Shown: positions 32,014-40,401 of the stretch, piece by piece | Numbering within the stretch: the first letter of the stretch is position 1 | Layout of the letters: each line of letters starts with the position of its first letter | Assembly: GCF_002892795.1 (NCBI RefSeq) | Contig: NZ_PJMC01000024.1 | Span: forward strand, 1-56,292 | Direction of reading: 5' to 3' | DNA length: 56,292 nucleotides | DNA from: Arthrobacter sp. AFG20 | GTDB taxonomy: Bacteria; Actinomycetota; Actinomycetes; Actinomycetales; Micrococcaceae | Made by a program: the position numbers and the translations under genes | Notes under the pieces: generated by a model | The model's input: the letters and a program-made list of their open reading frames with translations, nothing else | Databases searched by the model: none | Told to the model about the DNA's origin: nothing

Positions 32014-32295
32014 TTAGTTACTGCGGGTAAGACAGTTGCGGTGGTTCATGGCGGCTGTGACGAGTTTGTCGCGGCGTAGACCGGACCAGTGGTCCTGGTC
32101 GTCGGTGTTGTTCACGACGACGGGCGCCTGGGAGTAGCCGAGTTCGGCGGTGACGTACTCCAGTGCTGCCGGCACTTGGGTGATGTCCACGGTCGTGTAG
32201 GTGATGCCCTTGGAGTCGAAGTAGTCCTTCGTCTTCTCGCAGTTGGCGCAGTCGGGCTTGGTGTAGACCGTGTAAGCGGTAGGTGAAGCAGTCAT
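32014..32295 (-). CDS. nrdH: Glutaredoxin-like NrdH-type redoxin
   Basis: This is a 93-residue thioredoxin-fold protein with the active-site motif CANC (KPDCANCEKTKDYF, near residue 16). It also has the cis-Pro loop SQAPVVV and the end WSGLRRDKL that is characteristic of NrdH proteins. NrdH reduces class Ib ribonucleotide reductase, but no nrdEF genes are in this window, so it may serve the host enzyme. The start MTASPTAY is chosen over one eight codons upstream. It is 36 nt after ssb in the opposite reading order, on the same strand. Confidence 0.88.
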   Translation of the reverse strand: MTASPTAYTVYTKPDCANCEKTKDYFDSKGITYTTVDITQVPAALEYVTAELGYSQAPVVVNNTDDQDHWSGLRRDKLVTAAMNHRNCLTRSN

Positions 32296-32319
32296 TTTCA
32301 GCACCTGGTTTCGTATCAA

Positions 32320-32693
32320 ATGAGTTTCGTTCGTCTGGGTGACTTGCTACCTCAATTCTAGCAATCATTCAACTGAATGAATAGGGGTTTTGCCGCGGAT
32401 TGTAGGGCTTTTTTCTAGCACTTTTTTGTCGAACAGATCGCTTCCTGCCTTTTGGACCACGGCTACGGACGGTGAGCTCCGCCGCCGGCTACTGTGGTCA
32501 TCCCCGCAGGTTCGCCGCGACCGCAGCCCCCCTGTGCCTGAAAAGCCCCCCGGGCCCGCGGGGTGATGGTGGCACCTGGCGGGAATAGCAGCGCTGAATG
32601 GGTGGCGTCCCTGCTGAGGGAAGATTCACCACGGCGGGACGGTTCGCCGGCAGCGCAGGGTGTGGACCATGGGGAACGTGACCGCGTGCTCTG
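32320..32693. other. Non-coding gap
   Basis: No gene is seen. Near 32345-32420 the DNA is AT-rich (TTTTTTCTAGCAC region) and probably carries the minus-strand promoter for nrdH and ssb. A GC-rich imperfect hairpin (CCCCCGGGCCCGCGGGG) lies near 32546-32562 and may end the helicase transcript. Confidence 0.45.
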
Positions 32694-35600
32694 TCACCGC
32701 TCCCAGCCCGGGCTCCTGTCGCGAAGCGGCTGAGTGGTTCGGGTGTGCCCAGGGCCGCCGGCGGAAGGACCTTTGGTGCCGGGCCGGGAGGGGAAGCTGG
32801 CGGCAAGTAGACGCCTATGCTTCTCCACCGTTGGGTCCATTTCGCTGGTGTTTGGCGCTTCTTGCGGTTGGGCTGGTTCGATGGAGGCTTTGAGTCGTTC
32901 GTCCAGCTCTGCGCATTTCGCCCGCGCCTGGGTGAGTTTGTCTTCGTATTTGAATGGCTTCCCGGCCTGTTTTTCCACGTCGGCGAGGACGGCCTTTTTC
33001 TCTTGAATCGTTTGGCGGAGCTGCGCTTCATAGTCGGGCAGCGCGGCCACTTTGTTTTCGAGCTTGGTGATGATTCCGCTGCTTCCTTCCAGCAGTTCCG
33101 TCCGGGTCAGGACCAGTGGAGGGGCAGGCACATCTTTAATGGTGATTGCCAGGTCCTGATAGGAGCCGAGCCGGGAGTGCTCCCCTGCGTTGCGGACCTG
33201 CAGCTGGTGCCCGCCGAGGTTGGCCAGCGTTCCGTAGTCCCGTTCCTGCCGGTAGTAATTGCCGTAGTCCGGGGTATGGGTTCGGACCCACTCGGAGATG
33301 GCGGCGACCGCTTCTGTGCGTTTGGTGTAGGTTCGCCCGTCGATTGATGAGGTGAAGTTCTCTCCGGCGGTGGAGGTGATTCGGGGCAGTGCCGCCTGTA
33401 CCGCGGGCAGGGCCGTTTCTGCCCTGGTGATGGCGGCCTCAGCTGAGGATCTGGTCCAACCAAGGGTGCTGTGGCCCTTTTCGTGGGCACGCTTGAGGCG
33501 TTCGAGTTTGGTCCGCTCAGCGTCAGCTTCGATCTTCTCCACGACGAGCGGGTTGCCGCTGGTTGCTGCCTTGATTTGGGCAGCGTTCAGCGCCAGGTCC
33601 CCAACGTCCTCGATTTCACGGATGTCCAGGCGGCCGCGGAGGACCTGTTGGATCATGGTGGCTTTGCGCTGGATTCCGTCCCAGGCCGCGCTGTCGTAGC
33701 TTCCGACGGTGGCGTACTGGAAGTTGTGGACCTCGGCGTTGGCGTTGCCTTGGCGGATGATGCGCCCGTCGCGCTGGGTCAGGTCTGCCGGCCGCCAGGG
33801 GCAGGTGACGTGATGGATGGCTTTGGCGCGCAGCTGCACGTTGGTGCCGGTGCCCATCATCGCGGTGGAGCCGATGAGGACGGCGACTTCTCCGCTGCGG
33901 CACTGGGCGAAGAGCTGTGCCTTCTGGTCCGGTTTGGGCGCTTCCTGGATGAAGCGGATCTGTTCGGGCTGGATCCCGCCGGCGACCAGCTGGTCTTTGA
34001 TCTGCTGGTAGGCGGTCCAGACGGGTTTGCCGTCCGGGCCGGTGTCTTTGGAGGGGGTGCCGAGGTCGCAGAAGATGATCTGCAGCGCACCTTTGGTGGT
34101 TGATGGGGTGCCGGACTCGAAGCTGGTCTCGTACTCGTTGTCCCGGTTTTCTGCCCAGACTTTCAGGGTCTTGGCGACGACCTGGTCGATCTTGGTTCCG
34201 GATTCGGGTTCGATACCGACCATCCGCAGGTCTAGGGCGGCCTTGCGCCCGTCGTTGTAGACGTTCAGGGCGTTGTCCGCGCCCTTTTCGGCCCAGCCGG
34301 AGAGGGAGTCCAGCCGGTCCGCGAGGCCTTTCATGTAGTCGGCCAGTTCGGGCGGCTGCGGGATGAGCACCAGTTCGGGCTGGCGTTCGCCGTCGCCGGG
34401 GCGGCGGGCCAGGTCGGGGGTTTTCAGGTTCAGGTCTTCGGAGAGCTTCACGTCGGCGAAGACGTGGAAGCTGCGCAGCATCTCGGGGACGTTCTTGAAC
34501 TTCGCGAAGCGCGGCTTGTTCTTCAGGCGTCCGCCGGCGTCCATCTCGATCGCAGTGACGGTTTCACCGAAGGTCGCACCCCACACATCGAAGTTCTCCA
34601 CTCCGGCGGCCTGGAGAAGGTCCGGACGGAGGTAGCGCTGCATGACGTGGGCTTCAGTGATGGAGTTGGCGATGGGGGTTCCAGTGGCCATGGTGACGAC
34701 CCGCTCACCGTGGACACGGCGCAGGTACTCCAGCTTCAGATGCATGTCCGTGGCCCGCATGGAACCGGCGATTTCGGCGCCCTTGATGTTCGTGACGGTT
34801 CGAAGGTTTTTGTAGTCGTGCGCCTCGTCGACAAAGAGGTAGTCGACGCCGGTGTCTTCAAATGTCAGGCCCGGATCGGGGGCGGTGTCCATGAGCCGTT
34901 TCATGCGTTCTTCTTCGGCCTGAAGTTTGGTTTCCAGCTTCTTGATGGTCGTGCGGTCCTCACCCTCCGCTTGGGCGTTGACGATGGTCTGTCGGACGTC
35001 GGCGATGATCGATTCCTGGTAGGCCTCGATGGTTTCCGCTTTGACGCCGATGCTCTTGAAGGCCTGCTGGGTCATGATGATGCCGTCCCAGTCGTTGGCC
35101 GCTGCCCGGGCGACGAACTGGCGGCGGGCAGTGAGGTCACCGCTCTTGGTCTTAATGTCATCCGAGCCTGCCGAGAGCAGCCTCGCCTGCGGGTACAGTT
35201 CCAGCCATTCGCGGGTGAATTGCTCCAGCATGTGGTTTGGTACGACGATCATCGGTTTGTTCGCCATGCCCAGGCGTTTCAGTTCCATGGCCCCCATGAC
35301 CATCTCCGCCGTCTTGCCGGCACCGACTTCATGGAAGAGGCCAACGGCCGGTTCTGAGATGATCCGGGCGACGGCGGTGCGCTGGTGAGGGTGTGGTGTG
35401 AAGGTTTTTGCCAGCCCGGGCAGGGTGAGCCGGCCGCCTTCTTTGGTGTAGTCGCGCAGCGCGATGGAGTTGAAACGGCGGTTGTACTCCTCGATGAGGC
35501 GGCTGGCGCGCTCCGGGTCTTCCCAGACCCACTCGGCGAAGCGTTCCTGCAGGGCTTCGGCCTTCTCCTGCGCGGCTTCGGTTTCTTCGAGGTTGGCAAT

Positions 35601-36785
35601 CATTTTGCCGTCCTCGTTTTTGTCCTCGACCTGGATGCTCTTTTGTTCCAGGATGCTTTGAAGCAGGTCGGGGGCGGGCCTCCGGCCTGTCCCCCATTCA
35701 TTGGTGGAGCGGACGGTTCCGCGGTTGGCTTTCACGCGCCAGATGCCGCCGCCGACGCTGGTGACGGTGGCGTTGGGGTCGGCGAGGATGTCCTGGACGA
35801 AGCGCTGGTGTTCCTCGGGCGAGATCCAGACGGCTCCCAGCCGGGCCTCGACGTCTTCCATGCCGACCTTTGGCGGCTGGACTTCTTCCAGGGCCTGGAC
35901 GTTGACGTTCCAGCGTTCGTCCTCGGCCGCGGCCGCCCGCGCGGCGTCGAGCTTGGTTCGGACGTTCCCGGACAGGTACTCCGGGGCCGTGACCAGCTTG
36001 CCGGTCTCGGGGTCATCGAAGACAAGCGTTCCGAGCTGGTCCCGGGCTTCCTCTTCGGTCACACCCAGCAGGTCTGCGATCTGCTCCAGCTCGGGAGAGC
36101 CGTAGGTGTCCAAGGTGATGGCGAGGGCTTCGTCGACGTTCTCCGCACCCATGATCGGTTTGCGGGCCACGACCTGGCGGTGCTGCAGCAGGGCGGCCGG
36201 GGTTGCGGTCTGTGTTTCGTCGTTGAAGTTCTCCAGCGCGCCGGGCAGGGAGCCGAAGGGATCCTTAGCGCTCAGGAGCCGGAACGCCGGAGATAGCCGG
36301 CGGATGACGATGTCCTCGCCGGTCTCCTTGTCCGTGCGTACGGATTCGGTGTAGCGGTTTACGGGCCCGTGCCTTTGGACGAACGCGGCGTAGCGCGTGG
36401 CCAGTTCTGAGCGCAGGGAATCCAGTTCGGGGGTGTCCTCGCTGTCGGAGGCTTCCATCTCCAGCAGGGACCGCGCGCCGTCACGCAGGCCCAGCAGGTC
36501 CCGCAGCTCTGCTGCGTGTGCCTTGGGAACCGCCAGTTCTTCTGCCTCTCCGGCACGGACGATGGTAAAGGTCCCATCGGGCAGGGCGTTGATGGTGCCG
36601 TCCCACTCCGGGCCGGCGGCTGGCAGCAGCGCGGCTGCGGTTCTCCCTGGTGTGCGTTCTGCAGGGGTATGGCCCAGGTCGCGCTCCAGGGCGTCAGTGA
36701 CGATGACGTTGAGCCGGTCGGCCAGCAGCTGCGGTACGGCGGAAAGGTCATCGGCTTTGACACTGATGGTTTCATCGCCGTACAT
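32694..36785 (-). CDS. Large SNF2/DEAD-type helicase, DarB-like C-terminal part
   Basis: This is a 1363-residue protein. After about 450 residues of mixed sequence comes a superfamily 2 helicase: Walker A HEVGAGKTAEM (near residue 487), DEAH box FVDEAHDYKNL (near residue 653) and motif VI QRDGRIIRQGN (near residue 1008). The last 200 residues are helical. The methylase is encoded just upstream in another frame. Read without one C at 36821-36826, the two form one polypeptide (MNPQNVLGTITVGNGMYGDET). Large methylase-helicase fusions of mobile elements, such as phage P1 DarB, act in anti-restriction. That role is inferred. Confidence 0.85.
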   Translation of the reverse strand: MYGDETISVKADDLSAVPQLLADRLNVIVTDALERDLGHTPAERTPGRTAAALLPAAGPEWDGTINALPDGTFTIVRAGEAEELAVPKAHAAELRDLLGLRDGARSLLEMEASDSEDTPELDSLRSELATRYAAFVQRHGPVNRYTESVRTDKETGEDIVIRRLSPAFRLLSAKDPFGSLPGALENFNDETQTATPAALLQHRQVVARKPIMGAENVDEALAITLDTYGSPELEQIADLLGVTEEEARDQLGTLVFDDPETGKLVTAPEYLSGNVRTKLDAARAAAAEDERWNVNVQALEEVQPPKVGMEDVEARLGAVWISPEEHQRFVQDILADPNATVTSVGGGIWRVKANRGTVRSTNEWGTGRRPAPDLLQSILEQKSIQVEDKNEDGKMIANLEETEAAQEKAEALQERFAEWVWEDPERASRLIEEYNRRFNSIALRDYTKEGGRLTLPGLAKTFTPHPHQRTAVARIISEPAVGLFHEVGAGKTAEMVMGAMELKRLGMANKPMIVVPNHMLEQFTREWLELYPQARLLSAGSDDIKTKSGDLTARRQFVARAAANDWDGIIMTQQAFKSIGVKAETIEAYQESIIADVRQTIVNAQAEGEDRTTIKKLETKLQAEEERMKRLMDTAPDPGLTFEDTGVDYLFVDEAHDYKNLRTVTNIKGAEIAGSMRATDMHLKLEYLRRVHGERVVTMATGTPIANSITEAHVMQRYLRPDLLQAAGVENFDVWGATFGETVTAIEMDAGGRLKNKPRFAKFKNVPEMLRSFHVFADVKLSEDLNLKTPDLARRPGDGERQPELVLIPQPPELADYMKGLADRLDSLSGWAEKGADNALNVYNDGRKAALDLRMVGIEPESGTKIDQVVAKTLKVWAENRDNEYETSFESGTPSTTKGALQIIFCDLGTPSKDTGPDGKPVWTAYQQIKDQLVAGGIQPEQIRFIQEAPKPDQKAQLFAQCRSGEVAVLIGSTAMMGTGTNVQLRAKAIHHVTCPWRPADLTQRDGRIIRQGNANAEVHNFQYATVGSYDSAAWDGIQRKATMIQQVLRGRLDIREIEDVGDLALNAAQIKAATSGNPLVVEKIEADAERTKLERLKRAHEKGHSTLGWTRSSAEAAITRAETALPAVQAALPRITSTAGENFTSSIDGRTYTKRTEAVAAISEWVRTHTPDYGNYYRQERDYGTLANLGGHQLQVRNAGEHSRLGSYQDLAITIKDVPAPPLVLTRTELLEGSSGIITKLENKVAALPDYEAQLRQTIQEKKAVLADVEKQAGKPFKYEDKLTQARAKCAELDERLKASIEPAQPQEAPNTSEMDPTVEKHRRLLAASFPSRPGTKGPSAGGPGHTRTTQPLRDRSPGWER

Positions 36786-38178
36786 GCCATTGCCGACGGT
36801 GATCGTGCCCAGGACGTTCTGGGGGGTTCATGTCGAAGTAGGCGTTAATCTTGATGTTGCGGTCCCCGATGATCGCGGGAGTGACCCGTTCCCATTCGGT
36901 GTTCATCGGTTCACGGCCGGGTTCGCGCTTGCGCAGCAGCAGCAGGTCGGTGAGGGCTTCTGTGCCGGCGGCGCGGCGGTGGGCGCCGGTGGGCAGCCGC
37001 ACCGCCCCCACCAGGTCGGCCACCGCGCTCATCTCCCGCCTCGAGGTGGGGTTCGCCGCATCCATGGTGAAGCTCGACGTCAGGACGGCCACGTAGCCGC
37101 CCGGTTTCACCGCCGCGAGACTCTTGAGGATGAAGTGGTTGTGCATCGAGTGGCGGGAGTCAGGATTGTGCGTCTTGTCGTACAGCGCGTTCTTGCTGAA
37201 CGGGACGTTCCCGATGGCGAGGTCAAAAGAATTGGACTTGATCGGGGTATCGGCGAACGACTCGCTGCGGATGGTCGCGTGCGGGTAGAGCCCGCGCGAA
37301 ATTGACGCTGTCAGCGGGTCGAGCTCGACACCGGTCATACGGGCCGATTCGGGTGCGAAGCCGATAAAAGTGCCGGCCCCGGACCCGGGTTCCAGCACCT
37401 CTCCCCCGGTGAAACCCAGCCTGTCCACGGCTGACCAGATTTCCTTCACCAAGGCCGCGTCCGTGTAGTAGGCGTTGGTCGTGGTCCGGGAAGCAGCTGC
37501 ATACTCCCGCTCGGTCAGGACCTCCCGGAGCTGGGCGCGTTCGGCAGCCCAGTCGTCCTTGTCGAACAGCTGGGGTACGGCTCCCCAGCTGGACCACTGC
37601 GCCAGGGCCCGCTGCTCGGTTTCAGTGGCAGGCCGCTGGTGTTCCTCCAGTTCCCGGACGATGCGGATTGCTTCGAGGTTCGCGGCGAAGCGTGCCTTCT
37701 GCCCGGACGGGGCGAGGTCTGTCTGGGATGCGGGGCGAAACCGGACAGCGGCCGCGGCCGCCGGCTCTTCCGGCTGCGGGGCAGGTTCTAGCTCTCCTCG
37801 TCCTGCTGACTGGAGACCGGTTCCATTTCCTCCGGTTCCTGCGGAAGTCCGTCGTAGATCATCTCCTGGTACACGATCTCCCGTGCCCGCAGCTTGGCCA
37901 TGTTCACCAGCCCGACGTACTCCAGCGGCGTCTCCTGCCCGCGGGGCGGGATCAGGGCCTCGCTCAACGTCCAGATCCGGTCCTGGATTTCCCGGCCCAA
38001 AGTCGAAAAGTGTGTCTCGGGGTCCGCGATCTGCGCGAAGCTCTCCGGATCGTGATTCTTCATGGTTTCCATGGCGTGTCTGCCGTGCTCGTTCATTGGT
38101 TACCTCTTCCGGTTCGGCCCACAAGGACTCCAGGCTCAGCTGACCTTCAATGTGGTTTTTCGATTTCCTCGGTGCCAT
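36772..38178 (-). CDS. N6-adenine methylase part of DarB-like protein, frameshifted
   Basis: This frame encodes an N6-methyltransferase: motif I VLEPGSGAGTFIGFAP and motif IV AIGNVPFSKN, then HFILKSLAAVKPGGYVAVL. It ends early as NPPERPGHDHRR because of an extra C in a C6 run (36821-36826). With five Cs it continues into the helicase. The only start codons in frame are far upstream; MAPRKSKNHIEG has a strong GGAGGGGGAG site. However, residues 28-130 overlap the gene at 37788 in another frame and look non-coding. The true N-terminus of the methylase is therefore unclear. Confidence 0.65.
   Translation of the reverse strand: MAPRKSKNHIEGQLSLESLWAEPEEVTNERARQTRHGNHEESRSGELRADRGPRDTLFDFGPGNPGPDLDVERGPDPAPRAGDAAGVRRAGEHGQAAGTGDRVPGDDLRRTSAGTGGNGTGLQSAGRGELEPAPQPEEPAAAAAVRFRPASQTDLAPSGQKARFAANLEAIRIVRELEEHQRPATETEQRALAQWSSWGAVPQLFDKDDWAAERAQLREVLTEREYAAASRTTTNAYYTDAALVKEIWSAVDRLGFTGGEVLEPGSGAGTFIGFAPESARMTGVELDPLTASISRGLYPHATIRSESFADTPIKSNSFDLAIGNVPFSKNALYDKTHNPDSRHSMHNHFILKSLAAVKPGGYVAVLTSSFTMDAANPTSRREMSAVADLVGAVRLPTGAHRRAAGTEALTDLLLLRKREPGREPMNTEWERVTPAIIGDRNIKINAYFDMNPPERPGHDHRRQWHVRR
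36821..36826 (-). other. C6 tract with frameshift
   Basis: The run of six G on the plus strand (six C in the message) breaks the methylase-helicase frame. Five would restore it. This is a sequencing error, a disabling mutation or, less likely given its short length, a phase-variable tract. Confidence 0.8.
37788..38096 (-). CDS. Hypothetical protein overlapping the methylase frame
   Basis: This is a 102-residue acidic protein with good protein character: FAQIADPETHFSTLGREIQD, then RIWTLSEALIPPRGQETPLE and VNMAKLRAREIVYQEMIYDG. It has its own AGAGG site 6 nt before the ATG, and its codons have strongly GC-rich third positions. It lies inside the open frame of the methylase ORF, shifted by one base, so the other frame is probably a shadow here. 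No family is recognised. A frameshift at its end could fuse it to the methylase. Confidence 0.65.
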   Translation of the reverse strand: MNEHGRHAMETMKNHDPESFAQIADPETHFSTLGREIQDRIWTLSEALIPPRGQETPLEYVGLVNMAKLRAREIVYQEMIYDGLPQEPEEMEPVSSQQDEES

Positions 38179-38244
38179 GTGCGCCGCTCCCCCTCCGTTT
38201 GCCTCCACGTTAACGAAGGCGTCGGAGGATTAACAGCCGCACCC

Positions 38245-38829
38245 TTACTCCTGCCGTGCCTGCTGGCCCTTCCTCTGTCGTGCAAGCTCGCGGACGACGG
38301 TAGCTTCACTGACATCGATGGTCTTCGCGATGTCGCGGATGGTCCGTTTTTCGCTTCGCATTCGATGGGCGGTGGCTGCTTTGTCGGGAGTCATCTTTGT
38401 AGGCCGGCCTCCCACCCGGCCGCGGGCCTTGGCCGCTACTAACCCGGCCATCGTTCGCTCGCGCAGCCGGTTCCGCTCGTACTCCGCGATAGCGGAGAAG
38501 AAGTGGAACATCAGCACGCCCTGGGATGTGGTCGTATCGAGCCAGGTCTCAGTCAACGACCGCAGCCCAACGTGGCGGTCTGCCAGGGTCTTCACGATAC
38601 CGGCGAGGTCCGCCGTATTGCGGCCGAGCCGGGAAAGGTCATTGACCACAAGAATGTTGCCTGGCTGAAGGTGGTCCAGGCAGTCCTGCCACTGCGGCCG
38701 CTCCGCCGTCGCGCCCGAGGCAAAATCTGTCCAGATCCGGAAGCATCCTGCTCCGTTCAACGCATCGTGTTGCAGGTCCACGGACTGCTCAGTGGTGCTG
38801 ACTCGGGCATATCCAAGCAAGGTGGTCAT
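38245..38829 (-). CDS. Serine recombinase, resolvase/invertase type
   Basis: This is a 194-residue small serine recombinase. The N-terminal catalytic domain has YARVST with the nucleophile Ser11, and then the LVVNDLSRLGRN and EYERNRLRERTMAGLVAAKARGRVGGRP (positions 38393-38476) motifs. A C-terminal Hin-type HTH (TIRDIAKTIDVSEATVVREL) ends the protein. Length and order are those of Tn3-type resolvases and plasmid multimer resolution enzymes. Its start overlaps the stop of the membrane-protein gene by 4 nt. No res site was identified. Confidence 0.93.
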   Translation of the reverse strand: MTTLLGYARVSTTEQSVDLQHDALNGAGCFRIWTDFASGATAERPQWQDCLDHLQPGNILVVNDLSRLGRNTADLAGIVKTLADRHVGLRSLTETWLDTTTSQGVLMFHFFSAIAEYERNRLRERTMAGLVAAKARGRVGGRPTKMTPDKAATAHRMRSEKRTIRDIAKTIDVSEATVVRELARQRKGQQARQE

Positions 38830-39467
38830 TTCGCACTCATCTCTGCATCTTCAGTTGCTGCTGACGTGGCCACGGCCGACCTGTCCTGCGCACCGGCCCG
38901 GAGGAAAAGCTCGTGGATCCTCCCGAGCCGGGTATCTTCCAGAGTCACGTCCTGCGGGTAGAACAGCCGCGCCGGTTCCCGAAGATTCTTGAGAACTGCC
39001 TTGTTGCGATTTACCCGGAAGGCCACCAAGTAGCCGGCGGCAAAGAACATTGCAGGCAGAGCGACCAGCGCACCTCGGGATAGCGCATCATCCATTGAGC
39101 CGGTGAGCGGTGTGATGACCTGGGAAATGAAGGTAGTGACACCGAGAATGAAAAAGACAGCTGTCTGCCAGTGGGTGCCAAGCACTGGTTCGGTGGTGCG
39201 AGAGTAAAGCTGACTGTAGAAGTAGGAGCGGTCCAGCAAGGTCTCCCGGAGAAACCTACGCTCTTCACTCCGTCGAAGGTCTTCGTCGGCGAGGGCGAGG
39301 TCATCCAGGGCCTTGATCAAGGCGAGAGAGTTGCTGGCCTGCTCGTAAGCAGCAGATTTTCTATTCAACGCCTTGTAGGCATTGACCACGAGAGCCAAGA
39401 GACCAACCACGGCACCGGACAGCTGGAACCACTGTGCAAGTTCCACGGACCCCCATTTCCGCGTCAA
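38826..39467 (-). CDS. Hypothetical membrane protein coupled to the resolvase
   Basis: This is a 213-residue protein with three membrane helices: VVGLLALVVNAYK (residues 18-31), VFFILGVTTFISQVI (near residue 105) and ALVALPAMFFAAGYLVAF (near residue 133). A charged helical region separates the first from the others and the C-terminal tail is soluble. The 4-nt overlap with the resolvase implies co-translation, which is unusual for a resolvase. No family is recognised; a link to the neighbouring defence genes is possible. Confidence 0.65.
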   Translation of the reverse strand: MTRKWGSVELAQWFQLSGAVVGLLALVVNAYKALNRKSAAYEQASNSLALIKALDDLALADEDLRRSEERRFLRETLLDRSYFYSQLYSRTTEPVLGTHWQTAVFFILGVTTFISQVITPLTGSMDDALSRGALVALPAMFFAAGYLVAFRVNRNKAVLKNLREPARLFYPQDVTLEDTRLGRIHELFLRAGAQDRSAVATSAATEDAEMSAK

Positions 39468-39849
39468 AAAGGGGGCACTGCCCCTTTTGACCTACTTTGT
39501 TTTCGCAGTCGAGTTATTAGTTTTCGCAGTCGAGTTATGAAAGATAGTAGCACCTGTGTTTGGGCAGGCATGCATAAAGGGTCGTATTTGACCATGCCCG
39601 CTGGCCAACCGATATGGACACGCGAGGCAACTCAATCGCGCAGCGCTACGGGCCAACCAACCCCTGGTGCGTACCACACCAGTTCGAGCAGTGCGTTGCC
39701 CGGGGGGTCGGGGTCCCGACCCCCCAAGGCGCCAGGTCGGACTTCTCAGAAACTGACGGACATCCGTCGGTAATCGAACCCCTGCCCCTCCAACGAAAAC
39801 GCAATCTTCTGCTCGGTGGACTGTGAAGGCATGTTTCATGAAATTTCTC
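39468..39849. other. Non-coding junction before the defence island
   Basis: No gene is seen. The stretch contains two tandem 19-bp repeats (39499-39538), a GC-rich hairpin (GGGGGGTCGGG at 39702-39712 pairing with 39715-39725) and a short GACGGA/TCCGTC palindrome near 39755. It separates the minus-strand resolvase operon from the plus-strand defence operon. Confidence 0.5.
39499..39538 (+). repeat. Two tandem 19-bp repeats
   Basis: GTTTTCGCAGTCGAGTTAT occurs at 39499-39517 and again at 39520-39538, exactly, with a 2-nt spacer (period 21, two helix turns). It may be a protein-binding site such as a res subsite, or a small local duplication. Confidence 0.7.
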
Positions 39850-39915
39850 TGAAAATATAAACTCATGCTTGACAGATTTCGCGTCGGCCCCTAGTCTTGT
39901 GAAAACACAAACTCA
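39850..39915 (+). promoter_or_regulatory. Promoter and paired operators of the NYN operon
   Basis: A near-consensus promoter has -35 TTGACA (39869-39874), a 17-nt spacer and -10 TAGTCT (39892-39897). It is bracketed by two direct repeats: TGAAAATATAAACTCA (39850-39865) and TGAAAACACAAACTCA (39900-39915). They match at 14 of 16 bases and start exactly 50 bp apart. The second covers the expected transcription start, so binding there would repress. The HTH domain of the gene at 40401 is a candidate binder. Confidence 0.65.
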
Positions 39916-39936
39916 CAAGATTCCGGAGGAAACACA

Positions 39937-40401
39937 ATGCTTGGATATGATCGATCGGTTCACCTGCTCGATATTGAGAATTTGCTCTCCGCTGGAGAGA
40001 TCGAGGCGAATGCGATCAATGCCGTTTTTGCTGACTACAAGAAGCAGGTGACCGTGACGAAGGAGGATCTGGTGATCATCGGTGTCTCCAGCGTCGAAGG
40101 TCTGATGGCTGTGGCCATGTCTAATTTGCGGAACTGCCGGTTGCTTTACCGGCCGGGAAAGGACGGCGCTGATCTTGCACTGCAGGAAGTTCTGGACCAC
40201 GAACAACTAGAGTCTCGGTTTGAGGTCGTTCACGTCGCAACGGGGGATGGTGGATTTTCAGCTTCTGTCGCCGCATTGGCGGGACGGGGCGCCTATGTGG
40301 TCGTCATCTCCTTGCCAGAGTCGCTTTCCATGCGGCTGCGCCTCGCAGCTCATCAGACAATTGAACTTCGCACCGAAGCTATCGAACGGGATGCTGCCTA
40401 A
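39937..40401 (+). CDS. NYN-domain (PIN-like) probable RNase
   Basis: This is a 154-residue protein with the NYN/PIN-like fold. It has LLDIEN with Asp12 and Asn15, GKDGADLAL with Asp76 and Asp79, and ATGDGGFSASV with Asp104, followed by AYVVVISL. These acidic residues form the usual metal-binding site of NYN nucleases such as LabA and ZC3H12A-type enzymes. A GGAGG site precedes the ATG. Its stop overlaps the start of the next gene (TAATG), which shows translational coupling to the HTH-methyltransferase fusion. RNase activity is expected from the family, not shown. Confidence 0.8.
   Translation: MLGYDRSVHLLDIENLLSAGEIEANAINAVFADYKKQVTVTKEDLVIIGVSSVEGLMAVAMSNLRNCRLLYRPGKDGADLALQEVLDHEQLESRFEVVHVATGDGGFSASVAALAGRGAYVVVISLPESLSMRLRLAAHQTIELRTEAIERDAA

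Noticed and set aside
32498..33031. Minus-strand frame overlapping the end of the helicase
   Set aside because: Arg/Pro-rich shadow; the helicase frame is uninterrupted here.
36821..36826. Firm call of phase variation at the C6 tract
   Set aside because: Six bases is short for slipped-strand switching, and a similar extra base in cspA suggests sequencing error.
39741..39800. Possible tRNA 3-prime end (TCGAACCCCTGCCCCTCCA)
   Set aside because: No acceptor, D or anticodon stems could be matched upstream, so there is no cloverleaf.
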